Source of the DNA: CAZCJU01 sp964498965
Lineage (GTDB): Bacteria; Bacillota; Clostridia; Oscillospirales; CAG-272
DNA length: 16,840 nt
Reading direction: 5' to 3'
NCBI GenBank assembly: GCA_964498965.1
Contig: CAZCJU010000039.1
Span: forward strand, 1-16,840
Each line of letters begins with the position of its first letter. Position 1 is the first letter of the stretch. Shown here in pieces: positions 1-7,800 of the stretch. The notes under the pieces were generated by a model, which was given only the letters and a program-made list of their open reading frames with translations, was not told where the DNA came from and did no database searches. The translations under genes and the position numbers were made by a program.

Positions 1-106
1 AAGTGCAGTATATAAAACGCTGAATGAACCGCTCGGCAGGGAACGGGTTCGTGAACGGACTGCGGAAAACGTCGAAAAATTGCTTGAGGAAAGATTGGGA
101 ATATGA
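1..106 (+). CDS. C-terminal end of an unidentified protein (5' end outside window)
   Basis: An open frame enters from the left edge (first full codon at 2) and stops with TGA at 104-106, giving 34 residues with an arginine- and glutamate-rich, probably helical end (RERTAENVEKLLEERLGI). It is taken as real because its stop overlaps the start of the next gene as ATGA (103-106), the usual arrangement for translationally coupled genes, and because the frame reads as a normal amphipathic helix. The remaining piece is too short to assign a family. It probably belongs to the same operon as the membrane protein and rlmH that follow. Confidence 0.6.
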   Translation, partial: SAVYKTLNEPLGRERVRERTAENVEKLLEERLGI

Positions 107-483
107 AAAAAACACAAAAAAAGCTGTTGCTGCTTTTCGGTATTTTCGCAGTGTGCGAGATCGCATATCAATTCGCACTGTATCTCGAAAAAACATATTA
201 TCCGACTACGCCGGCAACGGTGTTCGTATTGCTGTTTGTTCTTGCGGTACTGTTTGTTACGTATATAGTGCTTGCACGGGGCGATGCCAAAGAGCTGTAT
301 TCCCCCGACGATCTCGATAAGACTATCCCTTATTCGGAACGTGTGGATATGTGCGACAGGATAAATCGCAACAAAGCAAAGGCAAAGAAGCTTTTGTTCT
401 TCATAATACCGCTTTCGTTTGTCCTTATGCTCGATTTCTTTACCATGTTTGTACTTGAGCCGCTGTTGGCACAGCTTGCGTGA
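103..483 (+). CDS. small three-helix membrane protein upstream of rlmH
   Basis: This 126-residue protein has a lysine-rich N-terminus (MKKTQKK) and three hydrophobic segments at about residues 8-27, 38-58 and 97-117. A charged loop of about 38 residues lies between the second and third. I see no catalytic motif and do not recognise the family, so it is a conserved-hypothetical type integral membrane protein. The ATG start overlaps the previous stop (ATGA), and its own stop lies 7 bases before the rlmH start, so the three genes form a tight operon. By the positive-inside rule the lysines flanking helices 1 and 3 would be cytoplasmic, but topology is only inferred. Confidence 0.8.
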   Translation: MKKTQKKLLLLFGIFAVCEIAYQFALYLEKTYYPTTPATVFVLLFVLAVLFVTYIVLARGDAKELYSPDDLDKTIPYSERVDMCDRINRNKAKAKKLLFFIIPLSFVLMLDFFTMFVLEPLLAQLA

Positions 484-490
484 GGCCGAT

Positions 491-970
491 ATGACCGGCG
501 TTTGCATAATCCATGTCGGCGAGCTTAAGGAAAACTATTACGCACAGGCTTGTGCCGAATACGAAAAAAGACTCGGTGCTTTTGCGAAAATAACGAATAT
601 AGAAATTAAGGAAAGCAGACCGTCGAAATCTCCGTCGGACGGAGAAATAGCCGCCATTCTCGACACGGAAGGGAAAAAGATACTCGAAGCGATCCCGCAA
701 AGATCGTTTGCCGTCGCTTTGTGCGTCGAAGGCAAAAAAATGTCAAGTGAGCAATTGGCTCGGACAATAGCACAGGCACAGGTCACACACGGTAGGCTGA
801 CGTTTATAATAGGCTCGTCTCACGGACTTTCCGAAAAAGTGAAAAAAGCCTGTGATCTGCGTTTATCCGTATCGGATATGACGTTTCCGCACAGGCTTAT
901 GCGTGTGATACTTACCGAACAGCTGTATCGTGCCTTTTCGATAAATAACGGTCTTAAATACCACAAATGA
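491..970 (+). CDS. rlmH: 23S rRNA pseudouridine-1915 N3-methyltransferase RlmH
   Basis: RlmH is a homodimeric SPOUT-fold methyltransferase that uses S-adenosylmethionine to methylate pseudouridine 1915 in helix 69 of 23S rRNA. Starting at the ATG at 491 the protein is 159 residues, the usual family length; a longer in-frame start at 419 would add residues inside the previous gene and has no family support. The cofactor-binding knot region is visible as FIIGSSHGLS (residues 106-115, family pattern GGxxG), and the C-terminus has the typical run MTFPHRLMRVILTEQLYRAF ending in YHK. TGAGG at 481-485 can act as ribosome binding site. The stop abuts the stop of the convergent spoVM gene with no base between them. 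Confidence 0.97.
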   Translation: MTGVCIIHVGELKENYYAQACAEYEKRLGAFAKITNIEIKESRPSKSPSDGEIAAILDTEGKKILEAIPQRSFAVALCVEGKKMSSEQLARTIAQAQVTHGRLTFIIGSSHGLSEKVKKACDLRLSVSDMTFPHRLMRVILTEQLYRAFSINNGLKYHK

Positions 971-1042
971 TCATTTGATGTGAAATATTTTTTTCAACAG
1001 TCCCGAAAAGATCTTCGGCGGTCTTACGACAACTATCTTCAA
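971..1042 (-). CDS. spoVM: stage V sporulation protein M (SpoVM), 23 aa
   Basis: This is a 23-codon frame on the minus strand starting with TTG at 1042-1040 and beginning MKIVVVRPPKIFSGLLKK. It aligns without gaps to Bacillus subtilis SpoVM (26 aa, as I remember it): Lys2, Pro9, Lys10, Gly14 and a basic residue at 7 and 17 are shared. It keeps the pattern of a short hydrophobic strand, a proline kink and an amphipathic basic helix. In Bacillus, SpoVM recognises the convex forespore membrane and anchors the coat ATPase SpoIVA. A perfect AAGGAGGT lies 6 bases before the TTG, strong support for translation and for this start. Its TGA stop touches the rlmH TGA (TGATCA). The main doubt is the very short length. 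Confidence 0.83.
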   Translation of the reverse strand: MKIVVVRPPKIFSGLLKKIFHIK

Positions 1043-1048
1043 AATATT

Positions 1049-1056
1049 ACCTCCTT
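1049..1056 (-). promoter_or_regulatory. full-consensus Shine-Dalgarno site for spoVM
   Basis: Read on the minus strand this is AAGGAGGT, fully complementary to the 16S rRNA anti-SD core, with a 6-base spacer (AATATT) to a TTG start. It decides the start of the spoVM frame. A 14-base palindrome, ATCGAAGCTTCGAT (1061-1074), lies just upstream and is followed by TTTTT on the minus strand. Confidence 0.8.
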
Positions 1057-1097
1057 AAAAATCGAAGCTTCGATCACGTGAAAAGCCCGTAATTTTG

Positions 1098-1280
1098 CTA
1101 TACAATGCATAATATTCCGATCACGCATATCACAGCCGCCTCGATAAAAACCATGACTGCGGGCGGCAGAAAAAACGAAAGAAGTATTCCCGCACCGAAG
1201 CATACGGCACACTGTATCAACTGCTTTGCCTTGCCGTTGCAGCTTCTCACAAATTCACAACCCTTCAAAAGTAAACTCAA
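1098..1280 (-). CDS. putative small membrane protein, 50-60 aa
   Basis: The minus-strand frame encodes a Cys-rich polar N-terminus (GCEFVRSCNGKAKQ) followed by two closely spaced hydrophobic stretches. The first ends in FFLPP and the second is IEAAVICVIGILCIV at the C-terminus, so a helix-turn-helix hairpin in the membrane is likely. The residue pattern looks selected rather than random. The start is uncertain: the listed TTG at 1280 has no good ribosome site, whereas a GTG at 1250-1248 has GAAGGG about 10 bases upstream and would give 50 residues. The TAG stop is 55 bases before spoVM, so both could be on one transcript. I do not recognise a named family. The overlapping + strand frame of equal length looks non-protein-like. 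Confidence 0.5.
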   Translation of the reverse strand: MSLLLKGCEFVRSCNGKAKQLIQCAVCFGAGILLSFFLPPAVMVFIEAAVICVIGILCIV

Positions 1281-1313
1281 TATATAATATGTAAAAAGGT
1301 AAAAACGGTTAAA

Positions 1314-1910
1314 ATGAAAATCATACTTTCGTCAACGGGATTCGCTTCTCCCGTGTCTGCGGAAAAGATAGAGAAAGAATTGGGAAGAGAGCTTTCCGAG
1401 CTTAAGGTACTGTTTATCCCGTCCGCAATAGTACTGCCGACAAGAAGAGGAAAATTCTTTTCCATGATGAAAAAGGCGGGCTTTTTAAGGGAAAACATAT
1501 ACGTGTTCGACCACAACGCCCCGAACGAATATGAAGAACTCGATATCGACATGATATACGTCTGCGGGGGGAATACTTTTTTGCTTGCGGACAGGATCAA
1601 AAAAAGCGGCTTCGGCAAAGCGATCGCAAAATATATCGAAAACGGAGTAGTTTATGTCGGTGCGAGTGCGGGAGTACATCTTGTGGGGAAAAACATCGAG
1701 CATCTGCTTCCGTTTGACGAAAATATAACGGGTACGGACGATTTTTCATCTCTCGGGATCGTTGACGGAATATACTATTGCCATTACGGAAAAGAACGCG
1801 AAAAGTATTATAACGAAGCGGTAAGAGAAGGAAAATACAATGTCGGTAAGTTAGGAAACGATGATGTCGAAGTCATATGCCCTGTCGAGTACACTTTTCG
1901 CATTGTATGA
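1314..1910 (+). CDS. peptidase E (S51)-like / type 1 glutamine amidotransferase-like protein
   Basis: This 198-residue cytoplasmic protein is of the peptidase S51 family, whose members are serine hydrolases; the best known is the Asp-X dipeptidase PepE. Family marks are a first beta strand with a small loop (IILSSTGF), the glycine-rich MIYVCGGNTF at residues 80-89 where the oxyanion loop lies, and the nucleophile elbow VYVGASAGVHL with Ser118. His157 in GIYYCHYG is the likely second catalytic residue by position. Many clostridial relatives have no proven dipeptidase activity, so the substrate is open. The ribosome site is poor (AAAGG about 15 bases upstream). The gene ends before the terminator at 1946-1972 and appears to be transcribed alone. 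Confidence 0.85.
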   Translation: MKIILSSTGFASPVSAEKIEKELGRELSELKVLFIPSAIVLPTRRGKFFSMMKKAGFLRENIYVFDHNAPNEYEELDIDMIYVCGGNTFLLADRIKKSGFGKAIAKYIENGVVYVGASAGVHLVGKNIEHLLPFDENITGTDDFSSLGIVDGIYYCHYGKEREKYYNEAVREGKYNVGKLGNDDVEVICPVEYTFRIV

Positions 1911-1945
1911 CGGTACATGACTGTTATTAAAGAAGCGTAAAAATT

Positions 1946-1972
1946 AAGCCGTGCATCACGCACGGCTTTTTT
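1946..1972 (+). terminator. bidirectional intrinsic terminator between the pepE-like gene and lacZ
   Basis: A perfect 7 bp GC-rich stem, GCCGTGC/GCACGGC, with loop ATCAC is followed by six T. Flanking AA/TT can extend the stem. On the minus strand the same stem is followed by TTAATTTTT and lies 6 bases past the beta-galactosidase stop, so it can end both convergent transcripts. Confidence 0.9.
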
Positions 1973-1977
1973 GCGGC

Positions 1978-4548
1978 TTAAAACTCTATTTTGAATACGT
2001 TTGACATCTCTTTCGGTATTTCGAAGCGTTCCGGTAACGCCGGACCGCAGGAGTGAGAACCTACTCCCCGCATGGCAAGGTCAAGACAAATATTTACAAA
2101 ATCGTTCTTTTCCAGTTCGAACGAGTGCTTTGTCGTGCAAAGCTGCTTTGTCGTGTACGGATTGACCGAAAACGAAAACGGCTTTTCTGCAGTGACCTCA
2201 AATGCATCGGAGAGCGAAAGATATTTGCAGGCAAAGTGACTGCCCGATTCCTGCGGACGAACATAATTCATATCGTAATTTTTTTCGGCGGTGCTTTCGT
2301 AATAACCGTATTCACACGCAACGTGCTTGTCACAGTAGCTCTCGCTCGGTCCGAACCCAATGTATGAAAAATCGGAATATTCGGTGCTTATTCCGAATTC
2401 AAGACCGACGCGGGGAATGCCGGATACGTGTTCGGCAAGAGCGTATTTCATGCCTATGACGAGTGTGCTGTCCTCGATCGAATACGTCAGTTCGAAATTA
2501 AGCTGAGGCACAATGCAATTCGATACGGTCATCCCGATAAATCTGTAGCCGTTTTGAAACTTTTCGCATGAAGTGACGTACTGCCGACAGGCGTTTAGAT
2601 GATACCGTCCGTTCCACTTATCCGTAAGCGATCTGTCGTTGTCCGTATACCGTTCGATATTGATGTGTAAGGGCGTTCTGAGCATTTCTTTTCCGTTTCG
2701 TGCGAGTGATATAAGCTCGCCGGTATGCTCGTTTATCTCTATCGAAATTTCGTTCGCTTTTTTGCGTTTGCCGCTCGGTATGTCGATAGGCACGATCTCC
2801 GAATGCGTCTTTTTACCGTAGACCGCCTTCATTTCAAGTGCCGAGGATTTTATTTTTCTGTCGGGAGTAAGTAAGCCGTCAACACAGAAGTTGCCGTCAT
2901 GCTCGCTTTCTCCGAAATCACCGCCGTAAAGAAAGCCTCGATCGGTCTTGACGGCGTGATCCGCCCATTCCCATACGAAGCCGCCCATCATCTGATCGTT
3001 GTTGTATATAAGATCCCAATATTCGGAGATATCTCCGCATGAATTGCCCATGGCGTGCGTGTATTCGCAAAGTACGAACGGTCTGTTTTCGTTTGGATCA
3101 TCAAGTACCCTTTCCCGTATTACGTCAACGGACGGATACATCATGCTTACCATGTCAACGTATTCGCTGTGATAGTATTTTTCGTCGGCACATTGTAATC
3201 CCTCGTAGTGAACGGGTCTTGAGGCGTCCCGCTTTTTTATGTATTCGGCACCTTTGAAAAACGCTTTGCCGAACGAGCTTTCGTTGCCGAGCGACCATAT
3301 AATGACGCTTGTGCGGTTCTTGTCACGCTCGACGAGTGTTTTGTGCCTGTCGAATATTCCCTGTTCGAATAAGCCGTTTTCCGCATACTCCCGCCATAGT
3401 GCCTGATCGTAGCCGCCGTTGCGTGTGCAGGCACCGTGCATTTCAAGATCAGCCTCGTCCATGACGTAAAGCCCGATGACATCGCAAAGTAAATAAAACT
3501 CGGGACGGTTCGGGTAGTGAGATGTTCTTACCGCATTTACATTAAGGCTTTTCATAAGCGTGATATCGCAAAGCATATCTTCAAGACTTACAGCGGCCGC
3601 CGTCGTACAGCTGAAATCGTGTCGGTTTACACCTTTTAATTTTACCGCTTCGCCGTTAATTTTGAATACGCTTCCGTCAATTGTTATCTCCCTGAATCCG
3701 ACTTTTTCGACTATTACCTCGCCGTTCGCCTTTAACAGTAATGTGTACAGTTCGGGCGATCCCGGACTCCATAATTTTACGTTTTCCGTAAATACGGACG
3801 TTTTTTCGCCCGACGGACAGCTTAACGTTTTGCCTTCGAAAACCAATTCTATGTCGAGCGGACTTTCATTTGCAAATATAAGTTCTCCGACACCGTTCGA
3901 TATCCTTGTTTCAAACTTGTAGTCGGTTATATGCTCCTGCGGACGTGCGAGAAGATAGACACTTCTGAATATTCCTGAAAAACGAAATTTATCCTGACAT
4001 TCGAGATATGTCGAGGCACACCACTTCAGTACGAACACGTCAATTGTGTTTTCACCGTCCGATACGAGATCGGTTATATCGAATTCGCTTGTTGCGTGCG
4101 AAATTTGCGAATATCCCTTGTATTTTCCGTTTATGTACAGATAAAAAGCACTGTCTACACCCTCGAAATTCAGATGATAGCTCCTGTCGGCTTTTCTGCC
4201 GATATCGAAATTGCGTCTGTAGTGCCAGCACGGGTTTTCATACGGCACGTAGGGAGGCATTACGGGTATGGGATACCTCGTGTTTATGTACTGTATCCGA
4301 TCGTAGCCGTGCATTTGAACGCATGACGGAACCGGGATCTCGGAACACAGCCGTTCGTTTAAATCGAATTTGTCCGGACTTGAGTGCTGTCCTATTTGCC
4401 AGATGCCGTCAAGTGAAATAAATTCGGAGCTTGAGCTTCTGTCGATTATACCGTGAATGTACCTTAATTCGTCGTTTTCGTCAAACGGTATATAGTAAGC
4501 TCTCGCCGCCTCCACACCTATTCTTTCATAGCTTTCGTATTCTTTCAT
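1978..4548 (-). CDS. lacZ: GH2 beta-galactosidase (LacZ type)
   Basis: This 856-residue cytoplasmic enzyme (no signal peptide) hydrolyses terminal beta-D-galactosides. Domain order fits LacZ: an N-terminal jelly roll (about 40-205), immunoglobulin-like domain (to about 290), TIM barrel (about 290-590) and a C-terminal beta-sandwich. The acid/base is Glu423 in IIWSLGNES and the nucleophile is Glu495 in LCEYTHAMGNS. DEADLEMHG (364-372) matches the Mg-binding site region. The C-terminal domain has IGFGPSESY, YVRPQESG and GVGSHSCGP, the Cys form of the loop that carries Trp999 in E. coli. It is shorter than E. coli LacZ (1023). The ATG has GGAGG 8 bases upstream and a strong promoter at 4607-4635. 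Galactoside use is secure; true lactose preference is not. Confidence 0.96.
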   Translation of the reverse strand: MKEYESYERIGVEAARAYYIPFDENDELRYIHGIIDRSSSSEFISLDGIWQIGQHSSPDKFDLNERLCSEIPVPSCVQMHGYDRIQYINTRYPIPVMPPYVPYENPCWHYRRNFDIGRKADRSYHLNFEGVDSAFYLYINGKYKGYSQISHATSEFDITDLVSDGENTIDVFVLKWCASTYLECQDKFRFSGIFRSVYLLARPQEHITDYKFETRISNGVGELIFANESPLDIELVFEGKTLSCPSGEKTSVFTENVKLWSPGSPELYTLLLKANGEVIVEKVGFREITIDGSVFKINGEAVKLKGVNRHDFSCTTAAAVSLEDMLCDITLMKSLNVNAVRTSHYPNRPEFYLLCDVIGLYVMDEADLEMHGACTRNGGYDQALWREYAENGLFEQGIFDRHKTLVERDKNRTSVIIWSLGNESSFGKAFFKGAEYIKKRDASRPVHYEGLQCADEKYYHSEYVDMVSMMYPSVDVIRERVLDDPNENRPFVLCEYTHAMGNSCGDISEYWDLIYNNDQMMGGFVWEWADHAVKTDRGFLYGGDFGESEHDGNFCVDGLLTPDRKIKSSALEMKAVYGKKTHSEIVPIDIPSGKRKKANEISIEINEHTGELISLARNGKEMLRTPLHINIERYTDNDRSLTDKWNGRYHLNACRQYVTSCEKFQNGYRFIGMTVSNCIVPQLNFELTYSIEDSTLVIGMKYALAEHVSGIPRVGLEFGISTEYSDFSYIGFGPSESYCDKHVACEYGYYESTAEKNYDMNYVRPQESGSHFACKYLSLSDAFEVTAEKPFSFSVNPYTTKQLCTTKHSFELEKNDFVNICLDLAMRGVGSHSCGPALPERFEIPKEMSNVFKIEF

Positions 4549-4578
4549 TCGGTATTCCTCCGTGTCGCTTCGCTTTGT

Positions 4579-4605
4579 GATAAGCTACATGATAGCTTTA
4601 TGATA
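4579..4605. repeat. three TGATA repeats phased at 11 bp, operator candidate for lacZ
   Basis: TGATA occurs at 4579-4583, 4590-4594 and 4601-4605, each 11 bases apart, about one DNA turn. The overlapping AAGCTA (4582-4587) and TAGCTT (4593-4598) also form an inverted repeat with a 5-base loop. The block begins directly beyond the lacZ -10 box and covers the expected transcription start, a normal place for a repressor site. The regulator is not in the window. Confidence 0.5.
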
Positions 4606-4606
4606 A

Positions 4607-4635
4607 ATAGTATAGTTTCGAGAGCGATTTGTCAA
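4607..4635 (-). promoter_or_regulatory. sigma-A type promoter of the beta-galactosidase gene
   Basis: On the minus strand, TTGACA (4635-4630), a 17-base spacer and TACTAT (4612-4607) form a near-consensus vegetative promoter. Transcription would start near 4600, leaving a leader of about 50 bases before the lacZ ATG at 4548. Confidence 0.87.
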
Positions 4636-4706
4636 TAGAGAAAAAGAAAATACTTGAAAAATTCAACCGAAATACCGTATTAAAAGGTCGTAAACGGTCA
4701 ATATGC

Positions 4707-4730
4707 ACAAATTCCGATATGCAAATTTGT
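4707..4730. repeat. inverted repeat ACAAATT-N10-AATTTGT in the divergent promoter region
   Basis: ACAAATT (4707-4713) and AATTTGT (4724-4730) are perfect 7-base inverted arms, overlaid by two direct copies of ATATGCA (4701-4707 and 4717-4723). The site lies about 35 bases upstream of the + strand -35 box and 72 bases upstream of the lacZ -35 box, a position suited to an activator or a shared regulator. The AT-rich context weakens the case. Confidence 0.4.
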
Positions 4731-4764
4731 TCATTATCACCAAATGATTTTTTTGTGTGTTCTA

Positions 4765-4793
4765 TTTACAAATAAGTTGATTTATGGTACAAT
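4765..4793 (+). promoter_or_regulatory. promoter of the surface GH99-like gene (extended -10)
   Basis: TTTACA (4765-4770), a 17-base spacer and TACAAT (4788-4793), preceded by TG at the extended -10 position (4785-4786), form a good sigma-A promoter. The leader of about 80 bases contains a small hairpin, CTGCC-ACA-GGCAG (4825-4837), and AAGGAG at 4868-4873, 6 bases from the ATG at 4880. Confidence 0.82.
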
Positions 4794-4879
4794 GTACTCG
4801 TGTGTCGGATAAGCTCGTTGTACTCTGCCACAGGCAGCCGATGCGATATACGATATCCAATTAATTTAAGGAGTACTCT

Positions 4880-7800
4880 ATGAAACGTGTATTTTGTTTT
4901 ATTTTAACTGCGTTGATGCTTGCGACCTCACTTCCGTCCGTATCGCCTGCGGCGAGTGCGAACGAAAGAACATATGACGGCGTGAATGTCACACATCACG
5001 AGGGAAGCTACGACAGCATGAAGCGAACTATGGCGGTGTATCGATATGATTTCAGTGCAAATCAGCTGAATTATTACGTGTCGGACGAAGCACTTGCGAT
5101 AAGTGACCGCACGAAGATCTTGATCTCGGACGGCGTTTTGAAGTGTAAGGGCGACTCGGAGGTGTCGTTCGGCTCGGCAGTGTGCCTCGGCGACAATTAC
5201 GGATTGGAAGACGGATATTTGCAATTCGAGTTGTGCTTGAAGAGCGGAAGCGTCACTCTGGGACTTCGCTGTGCCAGAACCGCAGTAAGCCCCGAAGAGG
5301 GCAGAGGAGTGTGGATAACATTCGATTCCTCGGGCAAATTGACCGTGAAGGATTTTTATACCGGTATAACGGCACAGATCCCGTTTTCCGAATCACTTGA
5401 ACAGGCAAAAGCGTTCCGTGTAGACGAAAAACGCAACGAACTGGTTCTCTCGTGTGGCGGCAAAACGCTTTTAACGATAAAGACCGACGGCACGTTTCTC
5501 GGCTTTTATGACTGCGACGGAAAGGAGCTTGCGAAAACAAACGAAAGTAAGCTTGATTGCACGGGATATTGGGAACTGTATATGGATAACCTTGACGGAT
5601 ATATCGACAATGTCGAATTTTCGTGCATGGATATCGACGACTCGCTTCCCGAAAGCGATACCGTACGTAAAGTCGATTACAGCACGTGGAGTGCTGTTGA
5701 CGACCTCGGACGTGTCGTTACGTCGGGAGCGGCAAACGACGGCGAAACCTCTAATCGGTATGTGGGACTGTTCTATTTTCTATGCTGGAGAGGTGCGGGC
5801 ATACACGCCGTAAATAATACGGAGCTGTATAAAACGCTCGGCGACAGCGAATTTAAAAAGTATTTCGACGAGGGCAAGGGCGGCGAGCATTATTGGGCTG
5901 AACCGTATTTCGGATATTACCTGAACACAGATACGTGGGTGTACCGTAAGCACGCATATATGCTCGAAGCCGCGGGAGTAGACTTTATATACCTGGACGT
6001 TTCGAATAAGGAAACCTTTGTCGAGGGACATACGGCACTGTTCGATACGTGGTTGCAGATACGTAAAGAGGGCGGCGATACTCCGCAGATCGTGTTTTTT
6101 AACGGCGACGATGCCGCAGAGAAAACCTTTGAAAGCAATATGGAAGTGCTTTTCACCACCGTGTATTCAAAGGAAAATTGGGATAAATACAGCGAGCTGT
6201 TCTTCATGTGGGACGGTAAGCCCCTCGTTTTGGGAAATAAATCGAAGCTTTCGCAGGCAATGCTCGAAAAGGTCGAAAATTCGTTTACGATAAGAGGCTC
6301 GTGGGCGTGGACAGACAGCGACGGATATTGGCCTTGGATGCAGGAATATGTCGTACAAGACGGAGTTTATGCACTTCAAAACGGCGGTTGGGGACGTGAC
6401 GAAAACGGTAATATAGAATCACTCGCCGTTTGCATGGGTCATCATCCCGCATCGAATAAAGGACGCAGCTATGTGAACGGGCGACAGCCCGCAAGCTCGG
6501 GAAGAAGCGATTTCGGTTTTTCGATGACAGAACTGGCGGCACAAGGCAAGGGCTTCGAAGCGTCGTTTACCGCAATGCAAAGCCTGATAAGCAGAAAGGT
6601 TTCCGCAGATCAGCCGTTCGTAATGATGCTGACAGGCTGGAACGAATGGATAGCGGGCTGTGTTTACAACGACAGTAAGGCCAATTTCATAAATTATCAG
6701 ACGAAATGGCTGTACGTGGATCAGTTTAACTGCGAGTATTCACGTGACGGCGAGCCTATGCGTAATATCGACGGAGAAGGCATAGGAGATAATTTCTATT
6801 ATCAAATGGCAGATTATATCCGTCAGTTTAAGGGTACGGTCGATGTGCCGAACGCCGATAATCAGTCTACGGTCGATATCTACGATAAAAATTCGTGGGA
6901 CAAGATACAGCTTAAGTATATGGATAATATCGGCGATGCCGCACTGAGAAATACCGCATCGTATGATATAGATTACCGCTATATCAATAACACCGGCAGA
7001 AACGATCTTTCGTATGCAAAGGTATCTCAGGACAGCGAATATCTGTATTTTATGACCGTGTGCAACTCCCCTATAGTCATTGACGACGGCACGAATTGGA
7101 TGAATCTGTTTATCGATTCGGATAATGATCGCACAAACGGCTGGGGCGGTTACGACTATGTTATCAACCGTGACAGGGATTCGTATGTCGTAACAGTAGA
7201 AAAGATCTCCGATAACGGAAAAACGGAATGCGTCGGCTATGCGTATTATTGTATCGACGGCGAGTATATGGCATTAAGAATATCGAAAAAAATACTCGGT
7301 ATCGACGGTGACGCAACGCAGCTTTATTTCAAGTGGGCTGATAATTCCGTCGATGTCGGCGGCGATATCATGGCGTTTATGGATACGGGCGATACCGCAC
7401 CGAACGATCGCTACAGCTTCGATTATCGCTGTACGAGCGTTTCGGAGTACGATACGTCTTATACGCTTCCCACATTTACGAAAACGACTGTCGCCGCAAC
7501 CGGAAACGGCGGCAAGTCCGAAAGTCCTTATCCGGTTATCACGGGCAACGGAAACACCGTGCTGAATGACGTGAACGTGCTGTTCGATTTCGATAAGGAA
7601 GGCTATGAAGCCGGCAAATTTTTGACCGATACGCCGCTTGCGGAAACTTTCGAATACGTGGCCGGTACATCGGGAAGTACGGTCTTGATAAAAAAAGGCG
7701 ATAACGGCAATTACGTGCGACAAAGCGGTATTTCGGATCTCCGAACCTTTGCCGATATAAAAGGCTCGTATAAGTTTTCACTTGATGTTCGCCCCGTCGA

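Noticed and set aside
1105..1287. 60-codon + strand frame opposite the small membrane ORF
   Set aside because: Its residue pattern is not protein-like and it has no ribosome site; the minus-strand frame has a clear membrane-helix pattern.
1281..1290. TATAAT-like sequence upstream of the pepE-like gene
   Set aside because: No acceptable -35 box lies 16-18 bases upstream on either strand; the region is simply AT-rich.
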